Assembly: GCA_019752515.1 (NCBI GenBank) | Contig: JAIEMB010000001.1 | Coordinates: 40,521 to 104,520 of the forward strand | Origin: Alphaproteobacteria bacterium | GTDB taxonomy: Bacteria > Pseudomonadota > Alphaproteobacteria > UBA9655 | Direction: 5' to 3' | DNA: 64,000 nucleotides | Shown here: positions 1-8,087 of the stretch, piece by piece | How the letters are laid out: each line of letters starts with the position of its first letter | How positions within the stretch are numbered: position 1 is the stretch's first letter | Position numbers and translations under genes: made by a program | Notes under the pieces: model-generated | The model's database searches: none | The model's input: the letters and a program-made list of their open reading frames with translations, nothing else | What the model was told of the DNA's origin: nothing

Positions 1-1
1 T

Positions 2-1021
2 TTTGGGAAGGAAGTTCATATTGACCAAACGACCGTTCCTTCTGTTACACAAAATGACTTCAGTGATGCTTTGGATAAAATTCAGACAAAATTGACAGAA
101 AATCCGGAAGCTGTTCAGAATGCCGTGGATGAAATCACTAAAATTCACAATGAGGGAACCCCCCTCCCTTTTGAAGATCTTAAAACCTTTGCGCTTGGTT
201 ATAATGGAAGGTCATTCTTTATGAACAACCTGTTGAAGGACTCGGTTGAGGCTTCCCAACTTAAATGCGTTCTTAACTACATAAGATCTTTCTCTGATGG
301 AAGTGAAGGTCCTTTATCCCCTCAAGAAGAAAAGTTGATCACTTTTTTGATGAGTGTTAAAGCCTGTGAAATTGGGCAAGAAAGTGGGCTTACATCTTAT
401 TACCAGGTATATGTCCCAAATCATTTTAAATATAGTGTAACTGGTGATTTATTTAACCATGACCGACTCGAGATTCAACGGTCAGAATATGTTTTTGTGA
501 GCCTTATGAAGGAAGTTATTAATTCCATATTGAATACAGATAATCGCTTTATGAAAGGTATTTGTAAAACAACCGGCAATGTGCCACAACTTTCCCACCA
601 AGCTCTTTACCTTAAAACCCTCATCGGAGATAAAATTGGTATACCCCTTTGTCGGTTTGATCCTTCAACATCATGTCTTTCTGATAGTTTATTAGAACTG
701 CCAAAGGCTGACGGTTTAAGACATTTTTATAACTACATTTTAACCAATGAGTGCCTAGTGAAGGAAGTTGAAAATAAGATCAATCAGGCTGTTCTTACTG
801 GCAATACTTATCTCCATCTCAGAGATTTAACAGACAAGTGGACCTATAAGGATGATGAGGATAGTACACCACAAATCAAACGCGAAGGTATATTAGAGTT
901 GCTTATCAAAATAGGGCTACTTGAAGAGGGTTTTGCAGGATCTGCTTGCTCATCATCCTCACAAGATGAACTTCCTAAAGAAAGGTCTATGGAACCTGTA
1001 TTCTCATCAAGAGAACGGTAG
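2..1021 (+). CDS. Unknown protein, 5' end cut by window edge
   Basis: The reading frame is open from the first bases of the window to a TAG ending at 1021, so the gene starts upstream and only its last ~339 codons are seen. The internal TTG at 71 is probably not the start. The protein is mixed alpha/beta in composition with no transmembrane segment visible, and ends in a serine/acidic tail. I recognise no family or catalytic motif. A strong intrinsic terminator follows at 1050-1092, marking the end of its transcript. Confidence 0.7.
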   Translation, partial: FGKEVHIDQTTVPSVTQNDFSDALDKIQTKLTENPEAVQNAVDEITKIHNEGTPLPFEDLKTFALGYNGRSFFMNNLLKDSVEASQLKCVLNYIRSFSDGSEGPLSPQEEKLITFLMSVKACEIGQESGLTSYYQVYVPNHFKYSVTGDLFNHDRLEIQRSEYVFVSLMKEVINSILNTDNRFMKGICKTTGNVPQLSHQALYLKTLIGDKIGIPLCRFDPSTSCLSDSLLELPKADGLRHFYNYILTNECLVKEVENKINQAVLTGNTYLHLRDLTDKWTYKDDEDSTPQIKREGILELLIKIGLLEEGFAGSACSSSSQDELPKERSMEPVFSSRER

Positions 1022-1049
1022 GCTTTGTTCGGAAGAACGTTTGAGCTTT

Positions 1050-1092
1050 AGCGATTTGCCTTGCTGGATCCAGTAAGGCAAATCGTTTTTTC
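1050..1092 (+). terminator. Rho-independent terminator
   Basis: An 11-bp perfect stem (CGATTTGCCTT at 1052, AAGGCAAATCG at 1075) continues through a G-U pair into a CTGG/CCAG inner stem and is followed by six T residues. It terminates the gene ending at 1021. Confidence 0.9.
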
Positions 1093-1162
1093 AGTTGTTG
1101 AATATCTAAAAGATCCGTATTAATTGTGAACATGCGTGGGTAAAATAAACAGAGGCTCTGTC

Positions 1163-2059
1163 ATGTTAAATATAAGTAAAATTGGGTTCGGTGGACTCAC
1201 TATAAGTGGCGTTTGGGGGCCGACAGACGATCAAACCTCCATTCAAGCCATACATAAAGCCATTGAAGAAAAAATAACTTGGATAGATACCTCACCAATC
1301 TATGGCTTAGGTCATTCAGAAAATATTATCGGGGAAGCTTTAAAGGAAAAGCGCGATCAAATGCTGATTGCAACCAAATGTGGTTTATTTCTTGGAAAAG
1401 ATCGCAAAGCGGAAAAGAATTTGAAACCCGAGTTTATTTTTCAAGATATTGAGCAAAGTCTTCACCGGCTTAAAGTTTCGGAAATTGACCTTTATCAATG
1501 CCATTGGCCTGATCCAACAACGCCAGTGGAAGAAACCTGGGAAGCAATGAGAGAACTTGTAAAGCAAGGAAAAGTCCGAGAAATTGGTGTTTGTAACTTT
1601 GACATTGAGCTCGTAAAGCGGATCCATAAGATACATCCCGTCTATTCCCTTCAAATCCCTTACAACATTATTAGAAAAGAGCACGAAATAGATCTTATTC
1701 CCTATTGTCAGCAAAACAATATACATGTCTTAACTTATAGCCCTCTTCATCTAGGTCTTTTAGCAGGCAATTATGACCCCTCTCGATTGTCTCCTGAAGA
1801 TAGAAGGCTAAAAGCAAAGGAGTGGGGTTCAGAAGAATCAATAACCCTCTATCTTGCTTTTATTGAAAAAATGAAAATTGTTGCAAAAGCTAAGAATATT
1901 TCTGTGGCCCAGCTTGCCCTCGCATGGATACTCAATAATCCAGCAATTACTTCTGTCATTGCGGGAATGAGAACACCTCTACATGTCTCTCAAAATGCCG
2001 CTGCCTTTGACATTGAGCTATCAGACTCTGAGAAAGCGTTTCTCACTTTCAATGAATAA
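1163..2059 (+). CDS. Aldo/keto reductase
   Basis: NAD(P)H-dependent oxidoreductase of the aldo/keto reductase superfamily, 298 residues, a full (beta/alpha)8 barrel. The catalytic tetrad is intact: Asp42 and Tyr47 (IDTSPIYG), Lys72 (IATKCG) and His114 (QCHWPDP). The ATG at 1163 is preferred over the upstream GTG at 1136 because AGAGG lies seven bases before it and homologues begin at this point. The substrate cannot be deduced. The NAT-GNAT fusion gene starts six bases after the stop, so the two are probably co-transcribed. Confidence 0.9.
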   Translation: MLNISKIGFGGLTISGVWGPTDDQTSIQAIHKAIEEKITWIDTSPIYGLGHSENIIGEALKEKRDQMLIATKCGLFLGKDRKAEKNLKPEFIFQDIEQSLHRLKVSEIDLYQCHWPDPTTPVEETWEAMRELVKQGKVREIGVCNFDIELVKRIHKIHPVYSLQIPYNIIRKEHEIDLIPYCQQNNIHVLTYSPLHLGLLAGNYDPSRLSPEDRRLKAKEWGSEESITLYLAFIEKMKIVAKAKNISVAQLALAWILNNPAITSVIAGMRTPLHVSQNAAAFDIELSDSEKAFLTFNE

Positions 2060-2064
2060 AAATA

Positions 2065-3324
2065 ATGTGTAGCGATATGGATGTAGCCGCATTACAAGCT
2101 TTCTTAAAGAGAGTTAACTATAAAGGGCGAACAAATGTTTCACATGAAACATTGAAAGAACTTCATAAATCCTATGTCTTTTCTGTCCCATTTGAGAATC
2201 TTGATATTCATTGTAATGTACCTCTGAGCCTCCATTATCAAGATTTATTCAATAAAATTGTTTTAAGAGAACGAGGAGGATACTGTTACGAGCTCAATAG
2301 CCTTTTTTATTATGCCTTAAAAACCATGGGGTTTTCGGCTCACCTTTGCCTTTCTAGATTGGCAAATGATAAGGGAAACCTTCTTCCAGATAGTGTTCAT
2401 ATGGTTATTCTGATTGAACTGGAGCAACGATACCTTGCGGATGTTGGTTGGGGAGAGGGAGGGTTTATATACCCTTTATGTTTAGATGAGAAAAAAGAAC
2501 AATATCAAAAAGATCATGCTTATCTATGCTCAAATGAGGGTGACGTATTTTCAATATGGAGAAAAGATAAGAAAGATCGATGGGCAAAGCTCTATGATTT
2601 AACACTCGACAAACGAGACTTGGAAGATTTTCAAGAACGTAACCATTATCATCAAGTTACGATCCATTCCCCTTTTTCAAAAGAGAGAATCTGCATTAAA
2701 CCAACAAAAGACGGTTATATCAGTTTAAGAGGAGACCAACTTAAGTACGCAACTCAAAACGCTAAAGAAACGGCAAAAATAACAAACAATGAGGGATATC
2801 GCCGTATTTTAAAGCGAGATTTTAACCTTCACCTTGATATCAATTTGCCCATTCTTTTTACCGAAGAAAAATATAACTTACGGAGCCCACGAAACAGGAC
2901 AGAATGGCGTACGTATCACCGTATTCGCAAAGAACAAATTCATGACCGATATAACTCTCTAAAACCTTATGTTTCTCATGACGTTGAAGAATGGGAAGTT
3001 AATCATTTTCCACTTGTTTTCACACCTAAAAGCGACGAAGACATTTTCGGAACTCTTCGTATTGATCTCTTAAACGATCTTGAGGCTTCCCTTAGGTGGA
3101 TTGCTATAGATGCTCCCTTTACCGGACAAGGCTTGGGAAAAAAAATGCTGTCTCTAGCCGAGAATTTTCTCCAACAACGTAATATAACGCTCGTTCGAAT
3201 ACCTGTTGAACCCGATTCAAAGGATTTTTATGCCCATCTTGGCTATACAGAAATGTTCTGGCCTAATATGCCACATAATGCAGGACCTATCTCTATGGGA
3301 AAAAGGATTCCTGTTCTTGCTTAA
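2065..3324 (+). CDS. Arylamine N-acetyltransferase fused to a C-terminal GNAT domain
   Basis: Residues ~1-280 are an arylamine N-acetyltransferase, which moves acetyl from acetyl-CoA to aromatic amines or hydrazines through a cysteine thioester. The triad is visible: Cys74 (RGGYCYE), His112 (DSVHM) and Asp126 (LADVGWG). NATs normally end near residue 280. Here the chain continues to 419 with a GNAT-like domain showing the acyl-CoA loop GQGLGKK followed by a C-terminal FYAHLGYTE segment. The fusion is one uninterrupted frame. ATG at 2065 or 2077 could be the start; neither has a good ribosome site, consistent with coupling to the upstream reductase. The arrangement suggests two acetyl-transfer steps or a regulatory GNAT; this is inference. 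Confidence 0.85.
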   Translation: MCSDMDVAALQAFLKRVNYKGRTNVSHETLKELHKSYVFSVPFENLDIHCNVPLSLHYQDLFNKIVLRERGGYCYELNSLFYYALKTMGFSAHLCLSRLANDKGNLLPDSVHMVILIELEQRYLADVGWGEGGFIYPLCLDEKKEQYQKDHAYLCSNEGDVFSIWRKDKKDRWAKLYDLTLDKRDLEDFQERNHYHQVTIHSPFSKERICIKPTKDGYISLRGDQLKYATQNAKETAKITNNEGYRRILKRDFNLHLDINLPILFTEEKYNLRSPRNRTEWRTYHRIRKEQIHDRYNSLKPYVSHDVEEWEVNHFPLVFTPKSDEDIFGTLRIDLLNDLEASLRWIAIDAPFTGQGLGKKMLSLAENFLQQRNITLVRIPVEPDSKDFYAHLGYTEMFWPNMPHNAGPISMGKRIPVLA

Positions 3325-3431
3325 GAACATTTTCTAATGTCGCAATTTTTCAATTGAATTTAATCTAGCTTGTGGATTAAAAGTAAGGGTAAATTTGAAC
3401 GAGATTGACTAAGTATTTTAAGGAGAAAATA

Positions 3432-4376
3432 ATGCCTTTTTCTATGATTTTTACGACAATAATTTTCTGTTGCACTTTAATCATTCCCTTTGCTCCCCTT
3501 AAGGCAGCCCCTCAACCGCTTATTCAGATTGATTCAATTGACGAATTAGAAACGCATATAAAGAGCCTACGTAGAGAAAGTAAAACACCTATAACTCCTG
3601 TCATTATATTCGATTGTCATGGTGTATTAACTGAAGAAACACGACAGAAAAGACCTCTTCATCTTAAGAAAGGAAGCAAACAAATTCTCGAATATTGTAA
3701 GAAGTCAGAAATTCCTTTTGTTGTAGCAACCGCTTGGGATAATTTTAATGATGTGCAAGAAGGGCTCGTAGACGCAGGACTTCAAGAGCTTCTTGACATT
3801 GATCCTTCTTACAAAGCGCCTTTGGAAAAAATCGCACTTGGGCATAAGAAATCAGTATTGCTTGAAGGATATAAAAATGGAAGGCTTATAAGTCTAAAAT
3901 ATGCCAACCTGCCGGATCAAAAATATTTTTTACAGAAAGTATTTGCTTTTGAATGGAATTATCCTGAAGAAAATTTTACTCATATCCTTGCGGCTGATGA
4001 CAAAGAAGAAAATTTACGTACCATTGAAACTGACTTTCAAAAGTCATCCTACGCTGGAAAAAATTGTAAACTGCAGTTGTTTTTTGTGGGATCTAATCAA
4101 CAGTTTTCGCTTTCCCTTTCTCGCTCCAAAGACGAAGATACATCCTCAACAAAATTAAAGGTTTCCAGCTCTGCTACACCACCCGTGATAGTGACACCAG
4201 AGGACTCGGGTCAGAGTTCAGAAAGCAGCTCAGAAGATTCAGAGAATGAATCAGAATCTGAAGAACCAACCCTTCCTCTTAAGAAATTAAACGTTTCTTA
4301 CCAAAAACTTCCCTTGGTTCTGACACCAGAAAATTCGGAAAGTGATTCCGAATATGAGGAAGAGGATTCTGATTAA
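3432..4376 (+). CDS. Secreted HAD-like protein with acidic Ser/Glu tail
   Basis: The start is placed at ATG 3432 because GGAG lies six bases upstream; a TTG at 3405 also opens the frame. Residues 1-25 form a signal peptide ending near LKAAPQP. The body resembles a HAD-superfamily phosphatase: motif I at residues 61-66 (DCHGVL), motif II near VVATAWDN and motif IV LAADDKEEN. In motif I the usual second aspartate (general acid) is His63, so normal phosphatase chemistry is doubtful. The last ~75 residues are low-complexity Ser/Glu/Asp. It probably acts in the periplasm or outside the cell. HAD assignment is moderately sure; activity is unknown. Confidence 0.65.
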   Translation: MPFSMIFTTIIFCCTLIIPFAPLKAAPQPLIQIDSIDELETHIKSLRRESKTPITPVIIFDCHGVLTEETRQKRPLHLKKGSKQILEYCKKSEIPFVVATAWDNFNDVQEGLVDAGLQELLDIDPSYKAPLEKIALGHKKSVLLEGYKNGRLISLKYANLPDQKYFLQKVFAFEWNYPEENFTHILAADDKEENLRTIETDFQKSSYAGKNCKLQLFFVGSNQQFSLSLSRSKDEDTSSTKLKVSSSATPPVIVTPEDSGQSSESSSEDSENESESEEPTLPLKKLNVSYQKLPLVLTPENSESDSEYEEEDSD

Positions 4377-4519
4377 TAAGTTTTATAATTCATAACTTCT
4401 CTTCAGATAATAAACTCGATTTTGAAGGCTTGAGAAATAAAAAATAAGGTGTTAGATTGTACCTATAAAAAAAATATCAGATACCTTCTTTAATTTTTTA
4501 GACTCGTAAGGGCACTTTA

Positions 4520-4987
4520 ATGAAAAAATCTATCTCGCACCCAAGTCAAGACACTGATTTTGACAACCAATTGGTTTTAATCTACGCATCTCTCCGTCTT
4601 TTATTGAGTTTTTACGGAAAGTTAGTAAAACCCTTTGATCTAACGTACACCCAATATCTAATTCTTTCGATTCTCCAGCATAAAAAAGAATCCCTCATGT
4701 CTGAAGTTAGTGAAGGCATTTGCTTAGATTCTGGAACTCTCACACCTGTTTTAAAGACCTTAGAAGAAAAAAAGTTGGTTAAAAAATTACATGTTGCCGA
4801 AGATAAAAGACAACGTCTCTTAAGTTTAACTGAAAAAGGAATGACTTTAATTTCTGAAATTAACAAACAACTTCAACCTATTCTTAACCAATTTCAGCTT
4901 AAGGAAAAAGAAGTCACTATCCTAAAAAAAATGCTCGCCATGATTAAAGAGAAAGATACTTTCATCGAAATTTACAACCAAAAATAG
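4520..4987 (+). CDS. MarR-family regulator, OhrR-like without the peroxidatic Cys
   Basis: A 155-residue winged-helix repressor. The segment CLDSGTLTPVLKTLE is the recognition region typical of OhrR peroxide sensors, and LTYTQYLILSIL is the matching preceding helix. OhrR carries its sensing cysteine in an N-terminal NQLC motif; here the motif reads NQLV, so the classical sensor is absent. One cysteine sits just before the LDSGTL motif instead. AAGGG lies eight bases before the ATG. Neighbours include MsrB and a peroxiredoxin, but it is not adjacent to an ohr gene. DNA-binding role is secure; inducer is unknown. Confidence 0.85.
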   Translation: MKKSISHPSQDTDFDNQLVLIYASLRLLLSFYGKLVKPFDLTYTQYLILSILQHKKESLMSEVSEGICLDSGTLTPVLKTLEEKKLVKKLHVAEDKRQRLLSLTEKGMTLISEINKQLQPILNQFQLKEKEVTILKKMLAMIKEKDTFIEIYNQK

Positions 4988-5024
4988 AGTGAAACTCGCT
5001 TAATGTGATCAGCGAGGCATTTCT

Positions 5025-5870
5025 CTATAAAATCTTTTTTAAATAATAACGCTTATGATCTTTAGGACAATCTTCAAGGATACCAAAAATTTCGTAGCCA
5101 TGCTTTAGATAGAAGTCGAGTGCTTGGAAATCAAAGGTATCCGTATGAGAGAGTGTTGCCTCTATTGCTTTAGCTTCTCGTTCAACCCTTTGCAAGAGGG
5201 CACTCCCTAAATGTTGACCTCTGTACTTTTCATCAACAAACAAAACTTCGACATACAAAATGCCCCAGTGATAAATATCCGATTTGATCCCTGCAATAAT
5301 TGTCTCTGCATCTTTAATAATATAGTTTTTTAAGACAAGCGTTGGTTCTTGTGTGGCAGGGACTTGATTTCTATTGAATTCACCGAGTTTATCATCGACA
5401 AGATCAATTTCAGTTTGAGTTGCAGGGATAATATTCCAAAGAAACTTACGCATCTTTATGTGAGGAATTGTATTTTCGTTAAAGTACTCCCCCTCAATAC
5501 CATAATAATTCTTCATATAAAAGGGCACAGCTGTACTTCTGGCATGACAGTAGATTTCTTTAAACCCATTCTTTAGGGCATATGTTTCGCAAAATCTCAC
5601 CAGAGCTGAAGCAATGCCTTGTTGCTGGAGGTCTTCTTTGACAACAACCCGTCGCATTTTGAGCACTTCTCCCTCGGGAATTAAAACAGCTGTAGCTACC
5701 ACCCTGTCTTCTATAAATCCAGCAATTTGGATATAATGCTTCTCCTTTTCTAATTCTTCTTGTGAAAAGCTCAATCCCAAGGGCTTGCGTAAAATATCTT
5801 CGCTCAAACGAATGCCAGCCATGTATTCGGGGCTATCGTGTTTAATAATTTTAAATTGGATTTGTTTCAT
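5025..5870 (-). CDS. Tandem GNAT acetyltransferase
   Basis: 281 residues containing two GNAT domains in series. Domain 1 (~5-140) has the acyl-CoA loop in VVVKEDLQQQGIASALV. Domain 2 (~150-281) has VLFVDEKYRGQHLGSALL and ends with FYLKHGYEIFG, the common GNAT C-terminal strand. The substrates are not deducible. The gene converges on the MarR gene and is alone on its strand; only a weak ribosome site is seen upstream of the ATG. Confidence 0.85.
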   Translation of the reverse strand: MKQIQFKIIKHDSPEYMAGIRLSEDILRKPLGLSFSQEELEKEKHYIQIAGFIEDRVVATAVLIPEGEVLKMRRVVVKEDLQQQGIASALVRFCETYALKNGFKEIYCHARSTAVPFYMKNYYGIEGEYFNENTIPHIKMRKFLWNIIPATQTEIDLVDDKLGEFNRNQVPATQEPTLVLKNYIIKDAETIIAGIKSDIYHWGILYVEVLFVDEKYRGQHLGSALLQRVEREAKAIEATLSHTDTFDFQALDFYLKHGYEIFGILEDCPKDHKRYYLKKIL

Positions 5871-6033
5871 ATATTGATCCCACCACTGCAGACATAGAAC
5901 GACTCTCCCATATAACCTTTAGTATCAATAGCAAACTATCCCCTTTTTTCAACCTTCAGTATATCGTCTGGGTGGGAATCGCTGTGAATGACTTTTTTAA
6001 ATATGAATAAATTTCTTTATTTTTATAATCACT

Positions 6034-6528
6034 TTGCTTATCTTTTTTCAACCACATCAAGCAAGCAGTTTGGAAGAAACTCAAGGAGCTAAGGTCGTGG
6101 ATTACAAAAACAAGCCAGATCATTATTGGAAGATGAATCTTCCATCAGACGTCTATCGCATCTGCCGTCTAAAAGGAACGGAAAGAGCTTTTTCAGGCAA
6201 ATATGATAAGTTTTTTGAAAAGGGAACTTATACATGTGTTTGTTGTGGAGGGGATTATCCCCTTTTCAGTTCTAAGGCTAAATTTGATTCTAAAACAGGC
6301 TGGCCTAGTTTTTGGGAACCTATTGACCTCTCTCACGTAAAACTTCTTAAGGACACAAGCTCAATTTATCAAATTTTGAGCACCCGTATCGAAGTCCTCT
6401 GTGCTCGATGTGAATCACATCTGGGTCATGTCTTTGATGATGGCCCCCCTCCTACGGGTAAAAGGTATTGTATGAATTCTCTGGCTCTCGATTTTGTTCC
6501 AGAAGGTCAAAAGCATGTGACAGATTAA
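6034..6528 (+). CDS. msrB: Peptide methionine (R)-S-oxide reductase MsrB, probably exported, leader out of frame
   Basis: Reduces methionine-R-sulfoxide in proteins. Numbered from TTG 6034, the zinc cysteines are C68/C71 (YTCVCCGG) and C123/C126 (LCARCESH), and the catalytic cysteine is C146 (RYCMNSLAL). GWPSFW and GHVFDDGPPPTG are family signatures. No ATG precedes the domain in frame. An ATG at 6003 begins a sequence that would encode a good signal peptide (MNKFFIFIITLLIFF then PHQASS) if one T were removed from the TTT at 6012-6014. The leader is therefore frameshifted, mis-sequenced, or replaced by the TTG start. A periplasmic location is inferred. Confidence 0.85.
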   Translation: MLIFFQPHQASSLEETQGAKVVDYKNKPDHYWKMNLPSDVYRICRLKGTERAFSGKYDKFFEKGTYTCVCCGGDYPLFSSKAKFDSKTGWPSFWEPIDLSHVKLLKDTSSIYQILSTRIEVLCARCESHLGHVFDDGPPPTGKRYCMNSLALDFVPEGQKHVTD

Positions 6529-6719
6529 GGACAGGCAGCTACGCAAATGGAAAGACTTGTTCCACAATTCTCTAAACATTGCTGTTCGTTGTTGCATTGG
6601 TTTTCGCAAATACTCTCAAAATTAGCACAGCTATCTAAGCAATCTGCTATGGAATTTGATGGTAATAGGAGAAAACCCACTCCTAGGATCCTTAAACTAC
6701 GGAGAAACTTTATAGACAT
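6525..6719 (-). CDS. Small secreted protein with four CX3C motifs
   Basis: A 64-residue protein on the minus strand whose end overlaps the msrB stop by four bases. A purine-rich AGAGGAAGAAGGA run directly precedes the ATG, which supports translation. Residues 1-25 form a signal peptide (FLRSLRILGVGFLLL then SNSIADC). The mature ~39 residues hold eight cysteines with spacing C3C6C3C5C3C6C3C, i.e. four CX3C pairs, as expected for a disulfide-bonded helical hairpin. I know no family match. The convergent position beside msrB may be coincidental. Confidence 0.55.
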   Translation of the reverse strand: MSIKFLRSLRILGVGFLLLPSNSIADCLDSCANFESICENQCNNEQQCLENCGTSLSICVAACP

Positions 6720-7068
6720 TCCTTCTTCCTCTCGATTTGAACAATATCAAATAATATTCTTTCATTAATTTTCCAATTCTCACTATAGAATCTTATAAAT
6801 TAGCTAACATCTCGTTAATAAATTGAAAGATAGGAATGAGAATAAATGACTGCATTTTTATATTCCACTTTATTACTAGATTCTTAACTCCAGGATATGA
6901 TGGTATGGAATATGAAAACTAACTTTCAAAGATAGAACTAAACACCTAAGTTTTTTACAAAAAAGAAAATGAATATGTTTTTTTGAAAAAATGTGGAAAC
7001 TCCTCTCTATTTTTCTCTTGAAAATGAAATGATCCTGATTATGATAGCCAAACATCTTCATAAGTTAA
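6720..7068. other. Intergenic region, no gene seen
   Basis: About 350 bases of AT-rich sequence between the CX3C gene and tRNA-Gly. It would include the promoters of both; I see no convincing ORF, repeat or RNA structure. Confidence 0.5.
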
Positions 7069-7143
7069 GCGGGCGTAGCTCAGGGGTAGAGCACAACCTT
7101 GCCAAGGTTGGGGTCGAGGGTTCAAATCCCTTCGCCCGCTCCA
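7069..7143 (+). tRNA. tRNA-Gly (GCC)
   Basis: Acceptor stem GCGGGCG pairs with CGCCCGC; the anticodon loop is TTGCCAA (anticodon GCC). The T arm is GAGGG/CCCTT around TTCAAAT. The discriminator is T at 7140 and CCA is encoded at 7141-7143. Confidence 0.97.
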
Positions 7144-7307
7144 ATGCGCTCATGGTCTATACCGGACAGATAGGTTACAGATTATACCGAAGACATAGGT
7201 GACACTTCCTTAGCCATTAAAAGGATTATTCAAAGGTTGTAAAAATTTGCTGATATCATTACATTTGAGAATATACCTATCTAATATAGAAAAAGGAGAA
7301 TTGAAAA

Positions 7308-7895
7308 ATGAGTGTCCTCGTAGGAAAAGAAGCGCCTAATTTTAAAACAAAATGTGTGAGTAAAAGTGAATGTAACGACATTGAACTGAAAAATTTGAGG
7401 GGAAAATATGTTATCCTTTTCTTTTATCCTTTAGACTTTACTTTCGTTTGCCCAACTGAACTCCATGCCTTTCAAGACGTTCTAGAAGAGTTTTCTAAAA
7501 ATAATTGCGTTCTGCTAGGATGTAGTGTCGACAGTCATTTCTCCCACCTTGCCTGGCTCAATACCCCGAAAGAAAAGGGAGGCATTCAAGGTGTAACGTA
7601 TGGCCTTCTTTCGGACCTGGGAGGACATATTGCAAAGAGCTATGACGTCTTAGCACCAGAGGGCATTGCTTATAGAGGGCTTTTCTTGATTGATTGCGAA
7701 GGAATTGTCCGACATCAAGTGGTCAATGACCTTCCCCTTGGTCGAAGTGTGGAAGAAGCTCTTCGAATGCTTTTAGCCCTTCAGCACACAGAAAAGCATG
7801 GAGAAGTTTGCCCAGCCAACTGGAAACAAGGACGCCGGGCAATTACGACCACCACTGAAAGTGTAGCTAATTACCTCACTGCAGTTAATGCATAG
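7308..7895 (+). CDS. 2-Cys peroxiredoxin (AhpC/TSA type)
   Basis: A thiol peroxidase that reduces hydrogen peroxide and alkyl hydroperoxides; 195 residues, normal for typical 2-Cys Prx. The peroxidatic cysteine is C48 in FTFVCPTE and the resolving cysteine is C168 in HGEVCPANW, both intact. An AGGAG ribosome site precedes the ATG, and an intrinsic terminator at 7909 ends what looks like a single-gene transcript. No ahpF or thioredoxin reductase is adjacent, so the electron donor must be encoded elsewhere. With MsrB upstream it belongs to the local oxidative-damage genes. Confidence 0.95.
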   Translation: MSVLVGKEAPNFKTKCVSKSECNDIELKNLRGKYVILFFYPLDFTFVCPTELHAFQDVLEEFSKNNCVLLGCSVDSHFSHLAWLNTPKEKGGIQGVTYGLLSDLGGHIAKSYDVLAPEGIAYRGLFLIDCEGIVRHQVVNDLPLGRSVEEALRMLLALQHTEKHGEVCPANWKQGRRAITTTTESVANYLTAVNA

Positions 7896-7908
7896 GATTT
7901 AAATTTTT

Positions 7909-7953
7909 CCCGCTCTTTCATTTGTCTTTTGAGGCTGGGAAGAGCGGTTTTTG
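7909..7953 (+). terminator. Rho-independent terminator
   Basis: CCGCTCTT at 7910-7917 pairs with AAGAGCGG at 7940-7947 and is followed by five T residues, 14 bases after the peroxiredoxin stop. Confidence 0.8.
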
Positions 7954-8087
7954 GCTTCTTACCCTTTCTCTAATTGGCCTTCTTGTTATTTTATATATTT
8001 AAAATAATGTTTTTAATACATTGTTTATTATTATAAATTAATCTTTATTCTGCGCTATACTCTCTATCAGTGTTTAAAGGGAAAATT

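Noticed and set aside
6993..7202. ORF across tRNA-Gly
   Set aside because: Reads through a tRNA gene; shadow.
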